The notes under the pieces are model-generated. The model made no database searches and was not told where the DNA came from. It saw nothing but the letters and a program-made list of their open reading frames with translations. The position numbers and the translations under genes were made by a program. This document shows, one piece after another, positions 17,644 through 30,225 of a stretch of 64,000 bases of DNA. The stretch's first letter is position 1. The number at the start of each line of letters is the position of its first letter. The DNA comes from Hyphomicrobiales bacterium (GTDB lineage: Bacteria; Pseudomonadota; Alphaproteobacteria; Rhizobiales; Xanthobacteraceae), in contig JAFKKO010000133.1 in assembly GCA_017305455.1 (NCBI GenBank), positions 1-64,000 of the forward strand, in the 5' to 3' direction.

Positions 17644-18285
17644 CTATGCGGGCAGCGGGGTCACTGCGGCCGGGCTCGCGCCGGCGCCGTCCATGGCGAC
17701 AAAACCCGGCGTGGTTTCAACCCGCCGCAGCCAGGCCCGTATCGAGGGAAAGCTGCCAAGGTCGAAGTCGCATTGCCCGGCGACGTGCGTGTAGCCGTAG
17801 AGCGCGATGTCCGCGATGGTGAGGTGCCCCGCCGCAAAATAATCATGCGTCTTGAGGTGATTGTCCATCACCTGCAGCGCGGCATAGCCGCGTTCCATCC
17901 AGTCCTCGAGCGCATGGGTTTGCAGCTCACGTCCGCCGCGCACCAGGGCCAGCCAGAAATAGGCGGCGCCGACGCTCGGCTCCAGCGCGTGTTGTTCGAA
18001 GAACATCCATTGCAGCGCCTGCGCGCGATCGATGCGGTCCGCGGGCGCGAGCGGCGTGCCGTCTGCGACATACCAGAGGATGGCGTTCGATTCTGCGAGA
18101 TGACGCCCGTCGATCTCCAGCAGCGGCACCTGTCCGCTCGGATTCATCGCAAGAAAATCCGGCGTGCGGCTTTCCCCGCGCAGAATGTTGATCTCCACGG
18201 CCTGATAGGGTGCGTTCAGCAGCGCCAGCGCAAGGCGGACCTTGTAGCTGTTGCCGGAGCGCTGCATGGAATAGAGCTTGTACAT
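17644..18285 (-). CDS. Glutathione S-transferase family protein
   Basis: 213 aa. The N-terminal thioredoxin-like domain reads MYKLYSMQRSGNSYKVRLAL with Ser residues (SGNSYK) at the catalytic position, followed by NPSGQVPLLEIDGRHLAESN with the cis-Pro VPLL and ESNAI glutathione-binding residues. The helical C-terminal domain has LTIADIALYGYTH, the N-capping box of GSTs. The start at 18285 gives the normal GST N-terminus; upstream codons do not. A third GST in 5 kb. Substrate unknown. Confidence 0.85.
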   Translation of the reverse strand: MYKLYSMQRSGNSYKVRLALALLNAPYQAVEINILRGESRTPDFLAMNPSGQVPLLEIDGRHLAESNAILWYVADGTPLAPADRIDRAQALQWMFFEQHALEPSVGAAYFWLALVRGGRELQTHALEDWMERGYAALQVMDNHLKTHDYFAAGHLTIADIALYGYTHVAGQCDFDLGSFPSIRAWLRRVETTPGFVAMDGAGASPAAVTPLPA

Positions 18286-18428
18286 TCGGGGCCGAAGTTG
18301 CGTCTGACGATGATCATAAATCCTGACAGACAATGATGTGAGCAGTGGCTTGCCGCAAGTACCGGCGTCTGGAAATAGTAGAAATCCGTTGCCGCGGTGC
18401 ACCGTGTCAGCAAATTATGCCGGCTCCG

Positions 18429-19472
18429 TCAGCGTTCCTGCGTCACGTTTGCGCGACTTTCGAATGGCTGCTGATCAAGAGCGAGCGATGAGGTGGTCAT
18501 TTCGGCGGGCATGATATCGGGCACGATCGAGGGGGTATCGGGAATCGGGGCAAGCGCCGCGCTGTCTGCGCGAGCGGTGTGAAGCATACGGCGAACCGCC
18601 GACCAGCAGGCGACGGCGATGGCGATTCCAGCGATGACATCGACGCCGTAATGGCTGCCCGAAAAGGGCGTTGCCAGGATCATCAGCGTGTTGAGCGCGA
18701 GCGAGATCCATCGCAATCCGCGAATGGGCCAAAGCGCCATCATGAACAGCACGCCGAGTGCCGCATGCAGACTCGGGAAAGTGATAATGCCTTCCGAATT
18801 CAGTCCCGACATCACATTGAAAGTGCCGTCCCGAATTCCAAGAAACACCGGCCAGCTTGTCGACGATAGCGGGATCGCACCATGAGCTACATCGGGCTGC
18901 ACGTTGTAAAACACCCACGGTCCGACGGCGGGGACAAAAGCCGATATGCCGATGGTGATGAGAGTTGTCAGCATGAACGACCGGACGAAAACGTTCAGGC
19001 GCAGCAGGTGTCCGGCGAATCCCAGCGCGAGCACGGTGGTGATCACCTGCACGGTAAAGCTGGCATAGGCGACATCGAGAAGTCGATGCAGCCAGGCATG
19101 GCTGGTCACGAACGTCACATAGGCCGGCCAGTCGAGACCGAGGTGACGATCCCAGCCGGCGAGAAGGGCGTCCTGCAAGGGAAAGCCGGCACGCGCCGCC
19201 GCATAGGACAGAGGCGCGCCGACGGTGCTGAAGGCAATGATCTGCGCGGTGCCTGTCAGGGCGCCTGCGGCGCGGATGTCCTGCCGGATCGCGCGATAGA
19301 ACAAGCCCGCCGCGGCGAGGCCGGCGAAAGTTGCCGAGGGCACAAGAAATGTCGGCCACGCGAGCGTGAACGCGCCGTTGACGACCGCGATGAGATCGAA
19401 AGCGGCTATGGCTGCGATCACGATCCAGACAACGCGGTCGCCATGCTTCGAATGTGTCTGCGAGGTATTCAT
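18429..19472 (-). CDS. PAP2-superfamily membrane phosphatase / phosphotransferase
   Basis: 347 aa with about six membrane helices. The active-site motifs are in the C-terminal half: PSLHA (in ITFPSLHAALG) and GSHYGVDVIAG, the second and third PAP2 motifs, with the catalytic His pair on the periplasmic face. Related proteins act on undecaprenyl-PP, phosphatidic acid, or make inositol phosphorylceramide. An extended disordered C-terminus (about 45 residues) follows. The start at 19472 is the first of the frame. Substrate is not determined. Confidence 0.85.
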   Translation of the reverse strand: MNTSQTHSKHGDRVVWIVIAAIAAFDLIAVVNGAFTLAWPTFLVPSATFAGLAAAGLFYRAIRQDIRAAGALTGTAQIIAFSTVGAPLSYAAARAGFPLQDALLAGWDRHLGLDWPAYVTFVTSHAWLHRLLDVAYASFTVQVITTVLALGFAGHLLRLNVFVRSFMLTTLITIGISAFVPAVGPWVFYNVQPDVAHGAIPLSSTSWPVFLGIRDGTFNVMSGLNSEGIITFPSLHAALGVLFMMALWPIRGLRWISLALNTLMILATPFSGSHYGVDVIAGIAIAVACWSAVRRMLHTARADSAALAPIPDTPSIVPDIMPAEMTTSSLALDQQPFESRANVTQER

Positions 19473-20967
<1,495 letters not shown>

Positions 20968-21092
20968 TGTGATCTTCTTCTAAGATCGCTACGTTACGAT
21001 CCCGTGGCAAAGATGGGGCGCGCCATGTTTTTGACACGGCGCTTCCGTTTTGTCCCTCCGTCGTTTCTTTAATCCCACTGGAGCTAAAATAG

Positions 21093-21605
21093 ATGCGTGT
21101 TTCATCGCTCGTCGGTGTCGCTTTGGCGGCGCTTGTCTCCTCCGCTGTGTCCGCCAACGCGCAGCAGCGTGTTCAGGTCGGCGTGCTCGAATGTCATGGC
21201 GGCCCGAATGTCGGAATGGTTGTCACCTCAGTGACGCAGCTCAACTGCGTGTTCCGCAGCGAGGGCCGTCGTCCCGAGCCGTATATTGCGAAGGTCAGCC
21301 GCTTCGGCATCGATCTCGGCATCACCGAGCAGACCGGCCTTGCCTGGGCCGTTCACGCACCGACCTTCCGCATCGGACGCGGCGATCTGTCGGGTGATTA
21401 CGGTGGCGTCGGCGGCAATGCCTCGATCGGCATTGGCGGCGGCGGCAACCTGCTGATCGGCGGTTCGGCCAACTCCTACGCGCTGCAGCCGCTCAGCCTG
21501 CAGGGCCAGACCGGCTTCAACGCCGCGGGCGGCCTTGTCGGGCTGGAATTGCGTCCGGGTGGCCTCACCCCCCGCAAGCATAAGCGTCATCGTCGCCATC
21601 ACTGA
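21093..21605 (+). CDS. DUF992 secreted protein
   Basis: 170 aa. A signal peptide (MRVSSLVGVALAALVSSAVS, cut after ANA) precedes a DUF992 domain: VQVGVLECHGG, QLNCVFRSEGRRPEPYIAKV, GIDLGITEQTGLAWAV and SANSYALQPLSLQGQTG. DUF992 proteins are small exported proteins of alphaproteobacteria with two conserved Cys, function unknown. It ends in a basic tail (PRKHKRHRRHH). A terminator follows, and a paralog lies directly downstream. Confidence 0.88.
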   Translation: MRVSSLVGVALAALVSSAVSANAQQRVQVGVLECHGGPNVGMVVTSVTQLNCVFRSEGRRPEPYIAKVSRFGIDLGITEQTGLAWAVHAPTFRIGRGDLSGDYGGVGGNASIGIGGGGNLLIGGSANSYALQPLSLQGQTGFNAAGGLVGLELRPGGLTPRKHKRHRRHH

Positions 21606-21624
21606 GAGCGTGGCATTTGAATCA

Positions 21625-21654
21625 AAGGGGCCCGTGCGAACGGGCCCTTTTTTG
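21625..21654 (+). terminator. Rho-independent terminator after the first DUF992 gene
   Basis: GGGCCCG-TGCGAA-CGGGCCC stem followed by TTTTTTG, 20-50 bases past the stop codon: a textbook intrinsic terminator on the plus strand. Confidence 0.9.
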
Positions 21655-21772
21655 TTGCTGATCGAAAGTGGCAGTGACGCCGAGATTGAATATCGAGCGG
21701 CATTGTGACTAGATGGAATGGCATTTCGCGAGCCACGAGGCTCCGTTCCCGGCCAATTTCTGGAGATCACTC

Positions 21773-22249
21773 ATGCGTCGTCTGTCCGCCGCCCTGTCGA
21801 TGTCCGCCGTCCTGTTGGTCGCTTCCGCCACGCTCACGCAGGCTCAGGACCGGGTGCAGGCCGGCACCCTGGAATGTCGCGGGGGCGGCAGCGTCGGCAT
21901 GGTGGTCGGCTCGGTGACCAATCTCGGCTGCGTTTTCCGCTCGCAGGGCCGGCCGGATGATCTTTATGTCGCCACCGTCAAGAAGATCGGCCTCGATCTC
22001 GGCATCACCGAAGCGTCGGCGTTGTCCTGGATCGTGCTGGCGCCCACCGCGCAGGTAGGTCCGGGCGATCTGTCGGGCAACTACGCCGGCGTCAACGCCA
22101 GCGCGGCGGTCGGCGTCGGTCTCGGCGCCAACGCCATGATTGGCGGCTCGGCGAATTCCTTCGCGCTGCAGCCGCTCAGCGTTCAGGGGCAAACCGGACT
22201 TAACGTCGCCGCCGGCGTGCAAAGTCTGGAATTGCGTCCGGGACGTTGA
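21773..22249 (+). CDS. DUF992 secreted protein (paralog)
   Basis: 158 aa with signal peptide (MRRLSAALSMSAVLLVASAT, cut after TQA) and the DUF992 landmarks VQAGTLECRGG, LGCVFRSQGRPDDLYVATV, GLDLGITEASALSW and SANSFALQPLSVQGQTG. It is a tandem duplicate of the gene at 21093 but lacks its basic tail. The start at 21773 is chosen for its GGAG site (TGGAGATCACTC). Its stop overlaps the TTG start of the SulP transporter, suggesting coupling. Confidence 0.88.
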   Translation: MRRLSAALSMSAVLLVASATLTQAQDRVQAGTLECRGGGSVGMVVGSVTNLGCVFRSQGRPDDLYVATVKKIGLDLGITEASALSWIVLAPTAQVGPGDLSGNYAGVNASAAVGVGLGANAMIGGSANSFALQPLSVQGQTGLNVAAGVQSLELRPGR

Positions 22250-23982
22250 ACAGGCTCGTCACCATCAGCGAAAGCCGCAGCCGCGCTGAACCGACTTTCG
22301 CCGAACTCTTCACCCCGAAGCTCGTCACCGTTCTTCGAGAAGGCTACGGCTTCGCGGGTTTTCGTGCCGACGCCATCGCGGGCCTGACCGTCGCCATCGT
22401 TGCGCTGCCGCTGTCGATGGCGATCGCGATCGCTTCGGGCACGACGCCGGATCGCGGACTCTACACCGCGATCGTCGGCGGCTTCCTGGTTTCCCTTCTC
22501 GGCGGCAGCCGGTTTCAGATCGGCGGCCCCGCGGGCGCGTTCATCGTGCTGGTCGCCGCCACCGTTGCCCGCCACGGCATCGACGGATTGGTGTTGGCGA
22601 CCTTGCTGGCCGGTCTCGTTCTGATTGCGGCTGGCTTGCTGCGGCTTGGCACCTATATCAAGTACATTCCCTATCCGGTCACAGTGGGATTCACCGCCGG
22701 CATCGGCGTCATCATCTTCGCCAGCCAGATCAAGGATCTGCTCGGCCTGACGCTGGCGCATGAGCCGGGGCCGTTCGTCGCCAAGATCGAGGCGCTGTCG
22801 GGCGTCATCGGCACGGCCAGTCCCGCCGCCATCGCGATCTCGGCCCTCACCATTGTGATGATCGCCGGTCTGCGGATATGGCGGCCGACCTTCCCCGGCC
22901 TGCTGTTTGCCGTGATCGTCACCGCTTTCGGCGTATGGCTGTTCGGGCTGCCGGTGGAGACCATCGGCACGCGATTCGGCGGCATTCCGCAGATGCTGCC
23001 GGCGCCGTCGCTGCCGGCCCTGTCGCTGGACAAGGTTCAGGCGGTGTTGCCGGACGCGGTTGCCTTCGCGCTGTTGGGGGCGATCGAATCGCTGCTGTCC
23101 GCGGTGGTGGCGGACGGCATGACCGGGCGTCGGCACCGTTCCAATTGCGAGCTGGTCGCGCAGGGCGTCGCCAATATCGGCTCGGCGTTGTTCGGCGGCA
23201 TCTGCGTCACCGGCACCATCGCCCGCACCGCGACCAACGTCCGCTCCGGCGCGCATGGCCCGATCGCGGGCATCATGCATTCGTTCTTCCTGCTGCTGTT
23301 CATGCTGGTCGCGGCGCCGCTCGCGAGCTTCATTCCGCTGGCGACGCTGGCGTCAGTGCTGGCGGTGGTGGCCTGGAACATGGTCGAACGGAATGAATTC
23401 GCGACGCTGATCCGCGCCTCATGGGGCGATGCGGCGGTGTTGCTGGTCACCTTCCTGCTCACCGTGTTCCGCGATTTGACCGAAGGAATCGTGGTCGGCT
23501 TCGCGCTCGGCTCGGTGCTGTTCATCCATCGCATGGCGCAGACCACCGACATCGAGACCCGCGCTCCGCTTGCCGCCGGTGACCAGCCCGATGGCGCACC
23601 GTCAGCGCGCCAGCCCTACGATTCGAAACTGGCGAGCGATCCTGACGTGATGGTCTACCGGATCACCGGCGCATTCTTCTTCGGCGCGGCCTCCACCGTA
23701 GGGTCGGTGCTCGACAACATCTCGACGCGGCGCAAAGCGATGGTCATCGATTTCGCCGCGGTGCCGTTTCTCGATTCCACCGCCGCGAACGTGATTGGCC
23801 GGATGGCGGCCAAGGCGCGGCGCAAGAACGTGCGGGTGTTTCTCACCGGCACCTCGACGAGCGTGAGGCGTGCGCTCAAAACCTACGGCGCACGGCCGCC
23901 GGCGGCCGAATTCCGCGCCGATATCGTGCAGGCTCTGAACGAGATCAAGGGATCGCCGGTCGCGGCGAAAGCCGGTGAGTGA
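22246..23982 (+). CDS. SulP-family inorganic anion transporter with STAS domain
   Basis: 578 aa. N-terminal membrane domain of about 10-14 helices with family signatures FRADAIAGLTVAIVALPLSM and GGPAGAFIVLVAATV (the anion-binding TM1/TM3-type region), followed by a cytosolic STAS domain at about 455-565 (VMVYRITGAFFFGAAST, MVIDFAAVPFLDSTAANVIG). SulP proteins carry sulfate, bicarbonate or other anions, the substrate being unpredictable from sequence. The start is TTG 22246, overlapping the DUF992 stop by four bases; later starts would cut into the first helix. Full length. Confidence 0.9.
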   Translation: MNRLVTISESRSRAEPTFAELFTPKLVTVLREGYGFAGFRADAIAGLTVAIVALPLSMAIAIASGTTPDRGLYTAIVGGFLVSLLGGSRFQIGGPAGAFIVLVAATVARHGIDGLVLATLLAGLVLIAAGLLRLGTYIKYIPYPVTVGFTAGIGVIIFASQIKDLLGLTLAHEPGPFVAKIEALSGVIGTASPAAIAISALTIVMIAGLRIWRPTFPGLLFAVIVTAFGVWLFGLPVETIGTRFGGIPQMLPAPSLPALSLDKVQAVLPDAVAFALLGAIESLLSAVVADGMTGRRHRSNCELVAQGVANIGSALFGGICVTGTIARTATNVRSGAHGPIAGIMHSFFLLLFMLVAAPLASFIPLATLASVLAVVAWNMVERNEFATLIRASWGDAAVLLVTFLLTVFRDLTEGIVVGFALGSVLFIHRMAQTTDIETRAPLAAGDQPDGAPSARQPYDSKLASDPDVMVYRITGAFFFGAASTVGSVLDNISTRRKAMVIDFAAVPFLDSTAANVIGRMAAKARRKNVRVFLTGTSTSVRRALKTYGARPPAAEFRADIVQALNEIKGSPVAAKAGE

Positions 23983-24034
23983 TGAGGTTCGGGTCGATGT
24001 GTGCGGGCAGGCGCGACCTGCGTTGTGAGGTTCT

Positions 24035-24868
24035 ATGAGTACGCCGCGCGCGGCCTGCTTGATTGGTTGGCCGGCGGCGCATTCGCGCTCGCCGTTGATT
24101 CACAAGTATTGGCTGAAGACGCTCGGCCTCGAAGGCGATTATCGCATCGAGGCGGTGGAGCCGGCGGCATTTGCTGATTTTGTCGCGCAGCTTGCGGCGC
24201 ATGGTTACAGCGGCGCCAATGTCACCATTCCGCACAAGGAGCGTGCCTTAGCGGCATCGATGCCGGATGCGCGCGCCCGCGCGGTCGGCGCCGCCAACAC
24301 GCTGTTCCTCAAGGATGGCGAGCTGCATTCGACCAACACCGACATCGAGGGTTTCATCAACAATCTCGACGCGGCGGCGCCGGGCTGGGATCGCGGCGGC
24401 GAGGCGCTGGTGCTTGGCGCGGGCGGCTCGGCGCGCGCGGTGGTGTCCGGACTGCTGGAGCGCGGCATGTCCTGCGTGCATCTTGCCAACCGCACCGCGG
24501 CGCGTGCGCAGGCGCTGCGCGATCAGTTCGGTGAGCGGGTGCAGGTCGCCTCCTGGCAGGAGATCGATGCACTGCTGCCGCGTGTCGATGTGCTGGTGAA
24601 CACCACCTCGCTCGGCATGAAAGGCCAGCCGCCGCTTGAGGTGAATGTCGGGGCGTTGCGGCCGGATGCGGTGGTCGCCGATCTTGTCTATGTGCCGCTC
24701 ACGACCGAGCTTCTGAAGGCCGCAAAGGGGCGCGGCCTCAAGACGGCGGATGGTCTTGGCATGCTGCTGCATCAGGCGGTGCGCGGCTTCGAGCTCTGGT
24801 TCGGCAAGCGGCCGCGGGTCACGCCGGAATTGCGTGCGCTGGTCGAGGCCGACCTTGTGGCCGCGTGA
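24035..24868 (+). CDS. aroE: Shikimate dehydrogenase (NADP+)
   Basis: Reduces 3-dehydroshikimate to shikimate in aromatic amino acid synthesis. 277 aa, usual length. The shikimate site shows SRSPLIH (17-23), NVTIPHK with catalytic Lys68 and NTD with Asp103; the NADP site shows VLGAGGSARAV (126-136) and the LANRTAARAQAL adenine-ribose phosphate contact. C-terminal LHQAVRGFELWFGKRP is typical. The start at 24035 fits. It lies downstream of the SulP gene in the same direction with 52 bases between. Confidence 0.95.
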   Translation: MSTPRAACLIGWPAAHSRSPLIHKYWLKTLGLEGDYRIEAVEPAAFADFVAQLAAHGYSGANVTIPHKERALAASMPDARARAVGAANTLFLKDGELHSTNTDIEGFINNLDAAAPGWDRGGEALVLGAGGSARAVVSGLLERGMSCVHLANRTAARAQALRDQFGERVQVASWQEIDALLPRVDVLVNTTSLGMKGQPPLEVNVGALRPDAVVADLVYVPLTTELLKAAKGRGLKTADGLGMLLHQAVRGFELWFGKRPRVTPELRALVEADLVAA

Positions 24869-24921
24869 GCATGACGGCGAAATATCGCCGTGCGCCTGGT
24901 CTGGAACAGCCGGAGACGCCG

Positions 24922-25542
24922 ATGAAATGTTCGAGCCCGGTGCTTGCGTTGCTGGGTCTGATAGCTGCCTTGCTGCTGCCAGGGCCGCAGATGGCGAACG
25001 CGCAGCCGGCCGGCTCGCGGGTGCGCGGTACGATTGAATCCGTCAACGGCCAGATCCTGATCGTGAAAGCGCGCGACGGCACCAATGTCGTGATGCGGAT
25101 GGCGGGCAACGTGCGTCTCACCGGCGTGGTGCCGATCTCGCGCGACGAGGTGAAGGCCGGCGCCTATATCGGCGTCACCTCGGTACGGGCCGAGGACGGC
25201 ACCGATCGGGCGACGGAAGTGCATGTGTTTCCCGAAGCGATGCGCGGCACCGGCGAGGGCTCGCAGCCGTGGGACTCCGTGCCGAACAGCACCATGACCA
25301 ATGGCGGTCTGGCCAAGACGGTCACCGGCAATGACGGTCAGGTCCTGACCGTCACATACAAAGGCGGCGAGAAGCAGGTGGTGCTGACGCCGCAGACCGT
25401 GGTGGTGACCTTCGTGCCCGCGGAGCGCGGCGACATCAGAGTTGGTGCCAAGATCATCGCCGCGACCAGCCGGGCCGCGGATGGTGCGCTGGAGGTGACG
25501 CGCATCAGCGTCGGCCGCGACGGGCTGACGCCGCCGATGTGA
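24922..25542 (+). CDS. Secreted hypothetical protein with DUF5666-like repeats
   Basis: 206 aa with a signal peptide (MKCSSPVLALLGLIAALLLP, cut near ANA). The mature part has two beta-rich segments of one pattern: VRGTIESVNGQILIVKARDG and, later, GNDGQVLTVTYKGGEKQVVL followed by FVPAERGDIRVGAKIIAATS. Such OB-like repeats resemble DUF5666. The start at 24922 gives a good signal peptide; an earlier GTG at 24865 overlaps aroE. Probably periplasmic, function unknown. Convergent with the lldD-like gene. Confidence 0.72.
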   Translation: MKCSSPVLALLGLIAALLLPGPQMANAQPAGSRVRGTIESVNGQILIVKARDGTNVVMRMAGNVRLTGVVPISRDEVKAGAYIGVTSVRAEDGTDRATEVHVFPEAMRGTGEGSQPWDSVPNSTMTNGGLAKTVTGNDGQVLTVTYKGGEKQVVLTPQTVVVTFVPAERGDIRVGAKIIAATSRAADGALEVTRISVGRDGLTPPM

Positions 25543-25559
25543 TGCGTAAGGCCGCGGGA

Positions 25560-26729
25560 TTATCCGTGGGCGCCAGCGGCGTTGCTGGGCATGGAATCCC
25601 ACAGCACCCGGCGATCGATATCCTCGACGTGATTGACGCCGCACAGCCCCATGGTGGTGCTGAGCTCCTTGGCGATCAGGTCCACCGCCTTGGTGACGCC
25701 GGCCTGTCCGCCGGCACCGAGGCCGTGGATGTAGGAGCGGCCGATCATGCAGGATTTGGCGCCGAGCGCGAGGGCGCGCATCACGTCCTGACCGGTGCGG
25801 ATGCCGCCGTCGAACATCACCTCGATCTGCGAGCCGACTTCCTGCACCACTTCCGGCAGCACCGTGATCGACGAGGGGGCGCCATCGAGCTGGCGGCCGC
25901 CATGGTTCGACACCACCAGCGCGTTGGCGCCAGTCTTCACCGCTTCGCGCGCGTCATGCACGTCCAGGATGCCCTTGATAACGAGCTTGCCGGGCCACAG
26001 GCTGCGAATCCACTCAACGTCTTTCCAGTTCAGCGCCGGATCGAACTGCGAGGAGATCCACAGGCTGAGCGAGTTGATGTCGTCGGTGCCTTTGATCTGG
26101 CCGGCGAGGTTGCCGAAGGTGCGACGCTTGCCGCGCAGCACGCCGGAGACCCAGGCCGGCTTGGTGGCGAAGTCGAACAGCTTCGACAGGCTCCATTCGG
26201 GGGGCACGGTCATGCCGTTCTTGATGTCGGCGTGACGCTGGCCGATCACCTGCAGATCGACCGTGAGCACCAGCGCGCTGCACTTGGCGGCGATGGCGCG
26301 CTCGATCAGCGATTTCACGAAGCCGCGGTCGCGCATCACATACAGCTGGAACCAGAACGGCTTGTCGACGTTCTGCGCGACATCCTCGATCGAGCAGATC
26401 GACATCGTCGACAGCGTGAACGGAATGCCGAGGGCCTGCGCGGCGCGGCAGGCGTAGATTTCACCGTCGCGATACTGCATGCCGGTGAGGCCGACCGGAG
26501 CCAGAATCAGCGGCATCGCCGAGGGCTCGCCCAGGATCGTAGTGTTGAGCGTCCGCGAGGAGACATCGACCAAGATGCGCTGGCGGAACTTGATCTGATC
26601 AAGATCGCTTCGATTGGCACGCAGGGTCGATTCCGTATAGGATCCGCGGTCGCAGTAGTCGAAAAAAGCTTTCGGGACGCGGCGTTTGTGAATCGCGCGC
26701 AAATCCTCGATACAGGTGATATTCTTCAT
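25560..26729 (-). CDS. lldD: FMN-dependent alpha-hydroxy-acid dehydrogenase/oxidase (L-lactate dehydrogenase LldD type)
   Basis: 389 aa TIM-barrel flavoenzyme that oxidises L-lactate or another 2-hydroxy acid at the membrane face. Landmarks: FDYCDRGSYTESTLRANRSD at the N-terminus, LAPVGLTGMQYRDGE (FMN phosphate loop), LVLTVDLQV and SNHGGRQLDGAPS with the catalytic His and Arg, then VMFDGGIRTGQDVMRALALG. Length and motifs fit LldD. The family includes glycolate and mandelate enzymes, so substrate is inferred. No lldP permease or lldR regulator is adjacent; it is divergent from a small stress-type protein. Confidence 0.88.
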   Translation of the reverse strand: MKNITCIEDLRAIHKRRVPKAFFDYCDRGSYTESTLRANRSDLDQIKFRQRILVDVSSRTLNTTILGEPSAMPLILAPVGLTGMQYRDGEIYACRAAQALGIPFTLSTMSICSIEDVAQNVDKPFWFQLYVMRDRGFVKSLIERAIAAKCSALVLTVDLQVIGQRHADIKNGMTVPPEWSLSKLFDFATKPAWVSGVLRGKRRTFGNLAGQIKGTDDINSLSLWISSQFDPALNWKDVEWIRSLWPGKLVIKGILDVHDAREAVKTGANALVVSNHGGRQLDGAPSSITVLPEVVQEVGSQIEVMFDGGIRTGQDVMRALALGAKSCMIGRSYIHGLGAGGQAGVTKAVDLIAKELSTTMGLCGVNHVEDIDRRVLWDSMPSNAAGAHG

Positions 26730-26795
26730 CGCGTATCCTGACGTGGCTTATCTGATCGCCGCAACATCGCTCATGCCGCGCTTCTGAGCAATTGA

Positions 26796-27020
<225 letters not shown>

Positions 27021-27262
27021 CGGTGTTGAAATACCAATTCCTGTGGCGCGTGTTGATGGCGACACGTTGGATATGGTAAAGCATTGATAAATAAAGGTTT
27101 AACAACTCGCAACGGAAGGGTGCCGGCTCCGCCGGTAACGATTGATCATATTTTTTGAAGCGGCAGCAACCGTAAGGCCTTATAAAACGCCATCATATTG
27201 ATCCGCGCGCGGGGCCGTATGGCCGTTCGCGGCGCAGGGATGAGCGCAGCGCAGGGGGCACA

Positions 27263-28609
<1,347 letters not shown>

Positions 28610-28800
28610 TCCGAGCGTTCGCTTTGTTGTCATTGACGGGTTTGTGATCGCGACCTCGCTGCACCGCGTGTGGCGATGCTGCAAATCAGTCATGATCCGG
28701 TATGGCTGGCGAGGGCTAGCGTTTCCCGTTACGGTCCGCCCCCGTGCTGCTGTGGCCCCACGGGGAGTGACGGCTGTTTCCTTTTGACGGAAGGCATTGC

Positions 28801-30042
28801 GTGAACAAGCCGGTCATCCTGTCCGAAGACACCGTGGGGGCGCCGATCGTTGTCGACAGCGCACCGCCGCCGCCGACCGGACCGGTGCTGATGGTGCTCG
28901 GTGCGATCAGCCTGTCGCATCTGCTCAACGACCTGATGCAGTCGCTGATTTTCGCGATCTATCCGATCCTGAAGACCAACTACAATCTGGACTTCACGCA
29001 GATCGGCATGATCACGCTGGCCTGCATGTTCACATCGTCGCTGCTGCAGCCGCTGGTCGGGCTTTACACCGACCGCAAGCCGAAGCCGTTCTCGCTGGCG
29101 ATCGGCATGGGCTTCACGCTGGTCGGCCTGCTGCTGCTCAGCGTCGCGCATGTCTACGGCGTGATCCTGATTGCCGCCGGACTGGTCGGCATGGGCTCGG
29201 CGATATTCCATCCGGAATCCTCGCGCATTGCCCGCGTCGCGTCCGGCGGCCGTTACGGTCTTGCACAATCGATCTTTCAGGTCGGCGGTAATTTCGGCAG
29301 CGCGATCGGCCCGGTGCTGGCGGCGGCGATCGTGGTGCCGCTCGGGCAGGGCAGCATCGCGTTGTTCTCGCTGCTGGCCGGGCTTGCGATGATCATTCTG
29401 TGGCGCATCGGCGTCTGGTACAAACCGCGGATCATGCCGCGCGCCGGCAAAAGGGTGGACGGCGTATCGGGCATGCTGTCGTCATCGCGCGTGGTGTTTG
29501 CGCTGGCGGTGCTGATGTTGCTGCTGTTCTCCAAGGGATTCTATCTTGCCGGCATCAACAGCTATTACACTTTCTACCTGATCCATAAGTTCGGCGTCAG
29601 CACGCAGACCGCGCAGATCTATCTGTTCGTGTTTCTGGCCTCCAGCGCCTGCGGCACCTTCTTCGGCGGTCCGCTCGGTGACCGCTTCGGCCGCAAATAT
29701 GTAATATGGTTTTCGATCCTCGGCGCGCTGCCGTTCACGCTGGCGCTGCCCTACGCCAACCTGTTCTGGAGTCTCGTGCTTAGCGTTGTCATCGGTTTCG
29801 TCATCGCCTCGGCGATGCCGGCGATCATCGTCTATGCGCAGGAACTGATGCCGCATCGCTTCGGCATGATCTCGGGATTGTTCTTCGGTCTCGTGTTCGG
29901 CGTCAGCGGCATCGGTGCGGCAATCCTCGGTTATGTCGCCGACCACACCGGCATCGACTTCGTCTATCACGTCTGCTCCTATTTGCCGGCGATCGGTCTG
30001 CTGGCGGTTCTCCTGCCGCAGCTCAAGCGCGCCAACGCCTGA
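28801..30042 (+). CDS. MFS transporter of the fosmidomycin-resistance (Fsr) group
   Basis: 413 aa with 12 predicted membrane helices. It resembles Fsr: LSHLLNDLMQSLIFAIYPIL in the first helix, LVGLYTDRKPKP (the motif A-like loop between helices 2 and 3), HPESSRIARVASGGRYGLAQ, and GGPLGDRFGRKYV in the second half. Likely a proton-driven exporter of fosmidomycin-like or other small molecules; substrate untested. Start is GTG 28801 with GGAAGG upstream. The N-terminus carries a Pro-rich cytosolic stretch (SAPPPPTGP). Confidence 0.88.
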   Translation: MNKPVILSEDTVGAPIVVDSAPPPPTGPVLMVLGAISLSHLLNDLMQSLIFAIYPILKTNYNLDFTQIGMITLACMFTSSLLQPLVGLYTDRKPKPFSLAIGMGFTLVGLLLLSVAHVYGVILIAAGLVGMGSAIFHPESSRIARVASGGRYGLAQSIFQVGGNFGSAIGPVLAAAIVVPLGQGSIALFSLLAGLAMIILWRIGVWYKPRIMPRAGKRVDGVSGMLSSSRVVFALAVLMLLLFSKGFYLAGINSYYTFYLIHKFGVSTQTAQIYLFVFLASSACGTFFGGPLGDRFGRKYVIWFSILGALPFTLALPYANLFWSLVLSVVIGFVIASAMPAIIVYAQELMPHRFGMISGLFFGLVFGVSGIGAAILGYVADHTGIDFVYHVCSYLPAIGLLAVLLPQLKRANA

Positions 30043-30210
30043 TCGTCGGGCGCGCACCTTCCTTGCGCAACGCGAACGGGCGTTTGTCATCGTTGCGTCA
30101 GGATGTCTTACGTTTTCATCAACGCATTGTTAGGACCTGTGGCGAGCGCGTGAACGCGCCGTTAACCCATCCGCTTAACCCGCATTAAAAATCGCGGTTA
30201 AAAATTAGGG

Positions 30211-30225
30211 TTAAGTAGCGCTTAA
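30211..30225. promoter_or_regulatory. CtrA box TTAA-N7-TTAA upstream of the beta-barrel gene
   Basis: TTAAGTAGCGCTTAA matches the CtrA consensus TTAA-N7-TTAA exactly, 83 bases before the start of the outer-membrane protein gene at 30308. Two looser TTAA-N9-TTAA pairs lie just upstream (30163-30179 and 30198-30214). CtrA binding is inferred. Confidence 0.5.
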
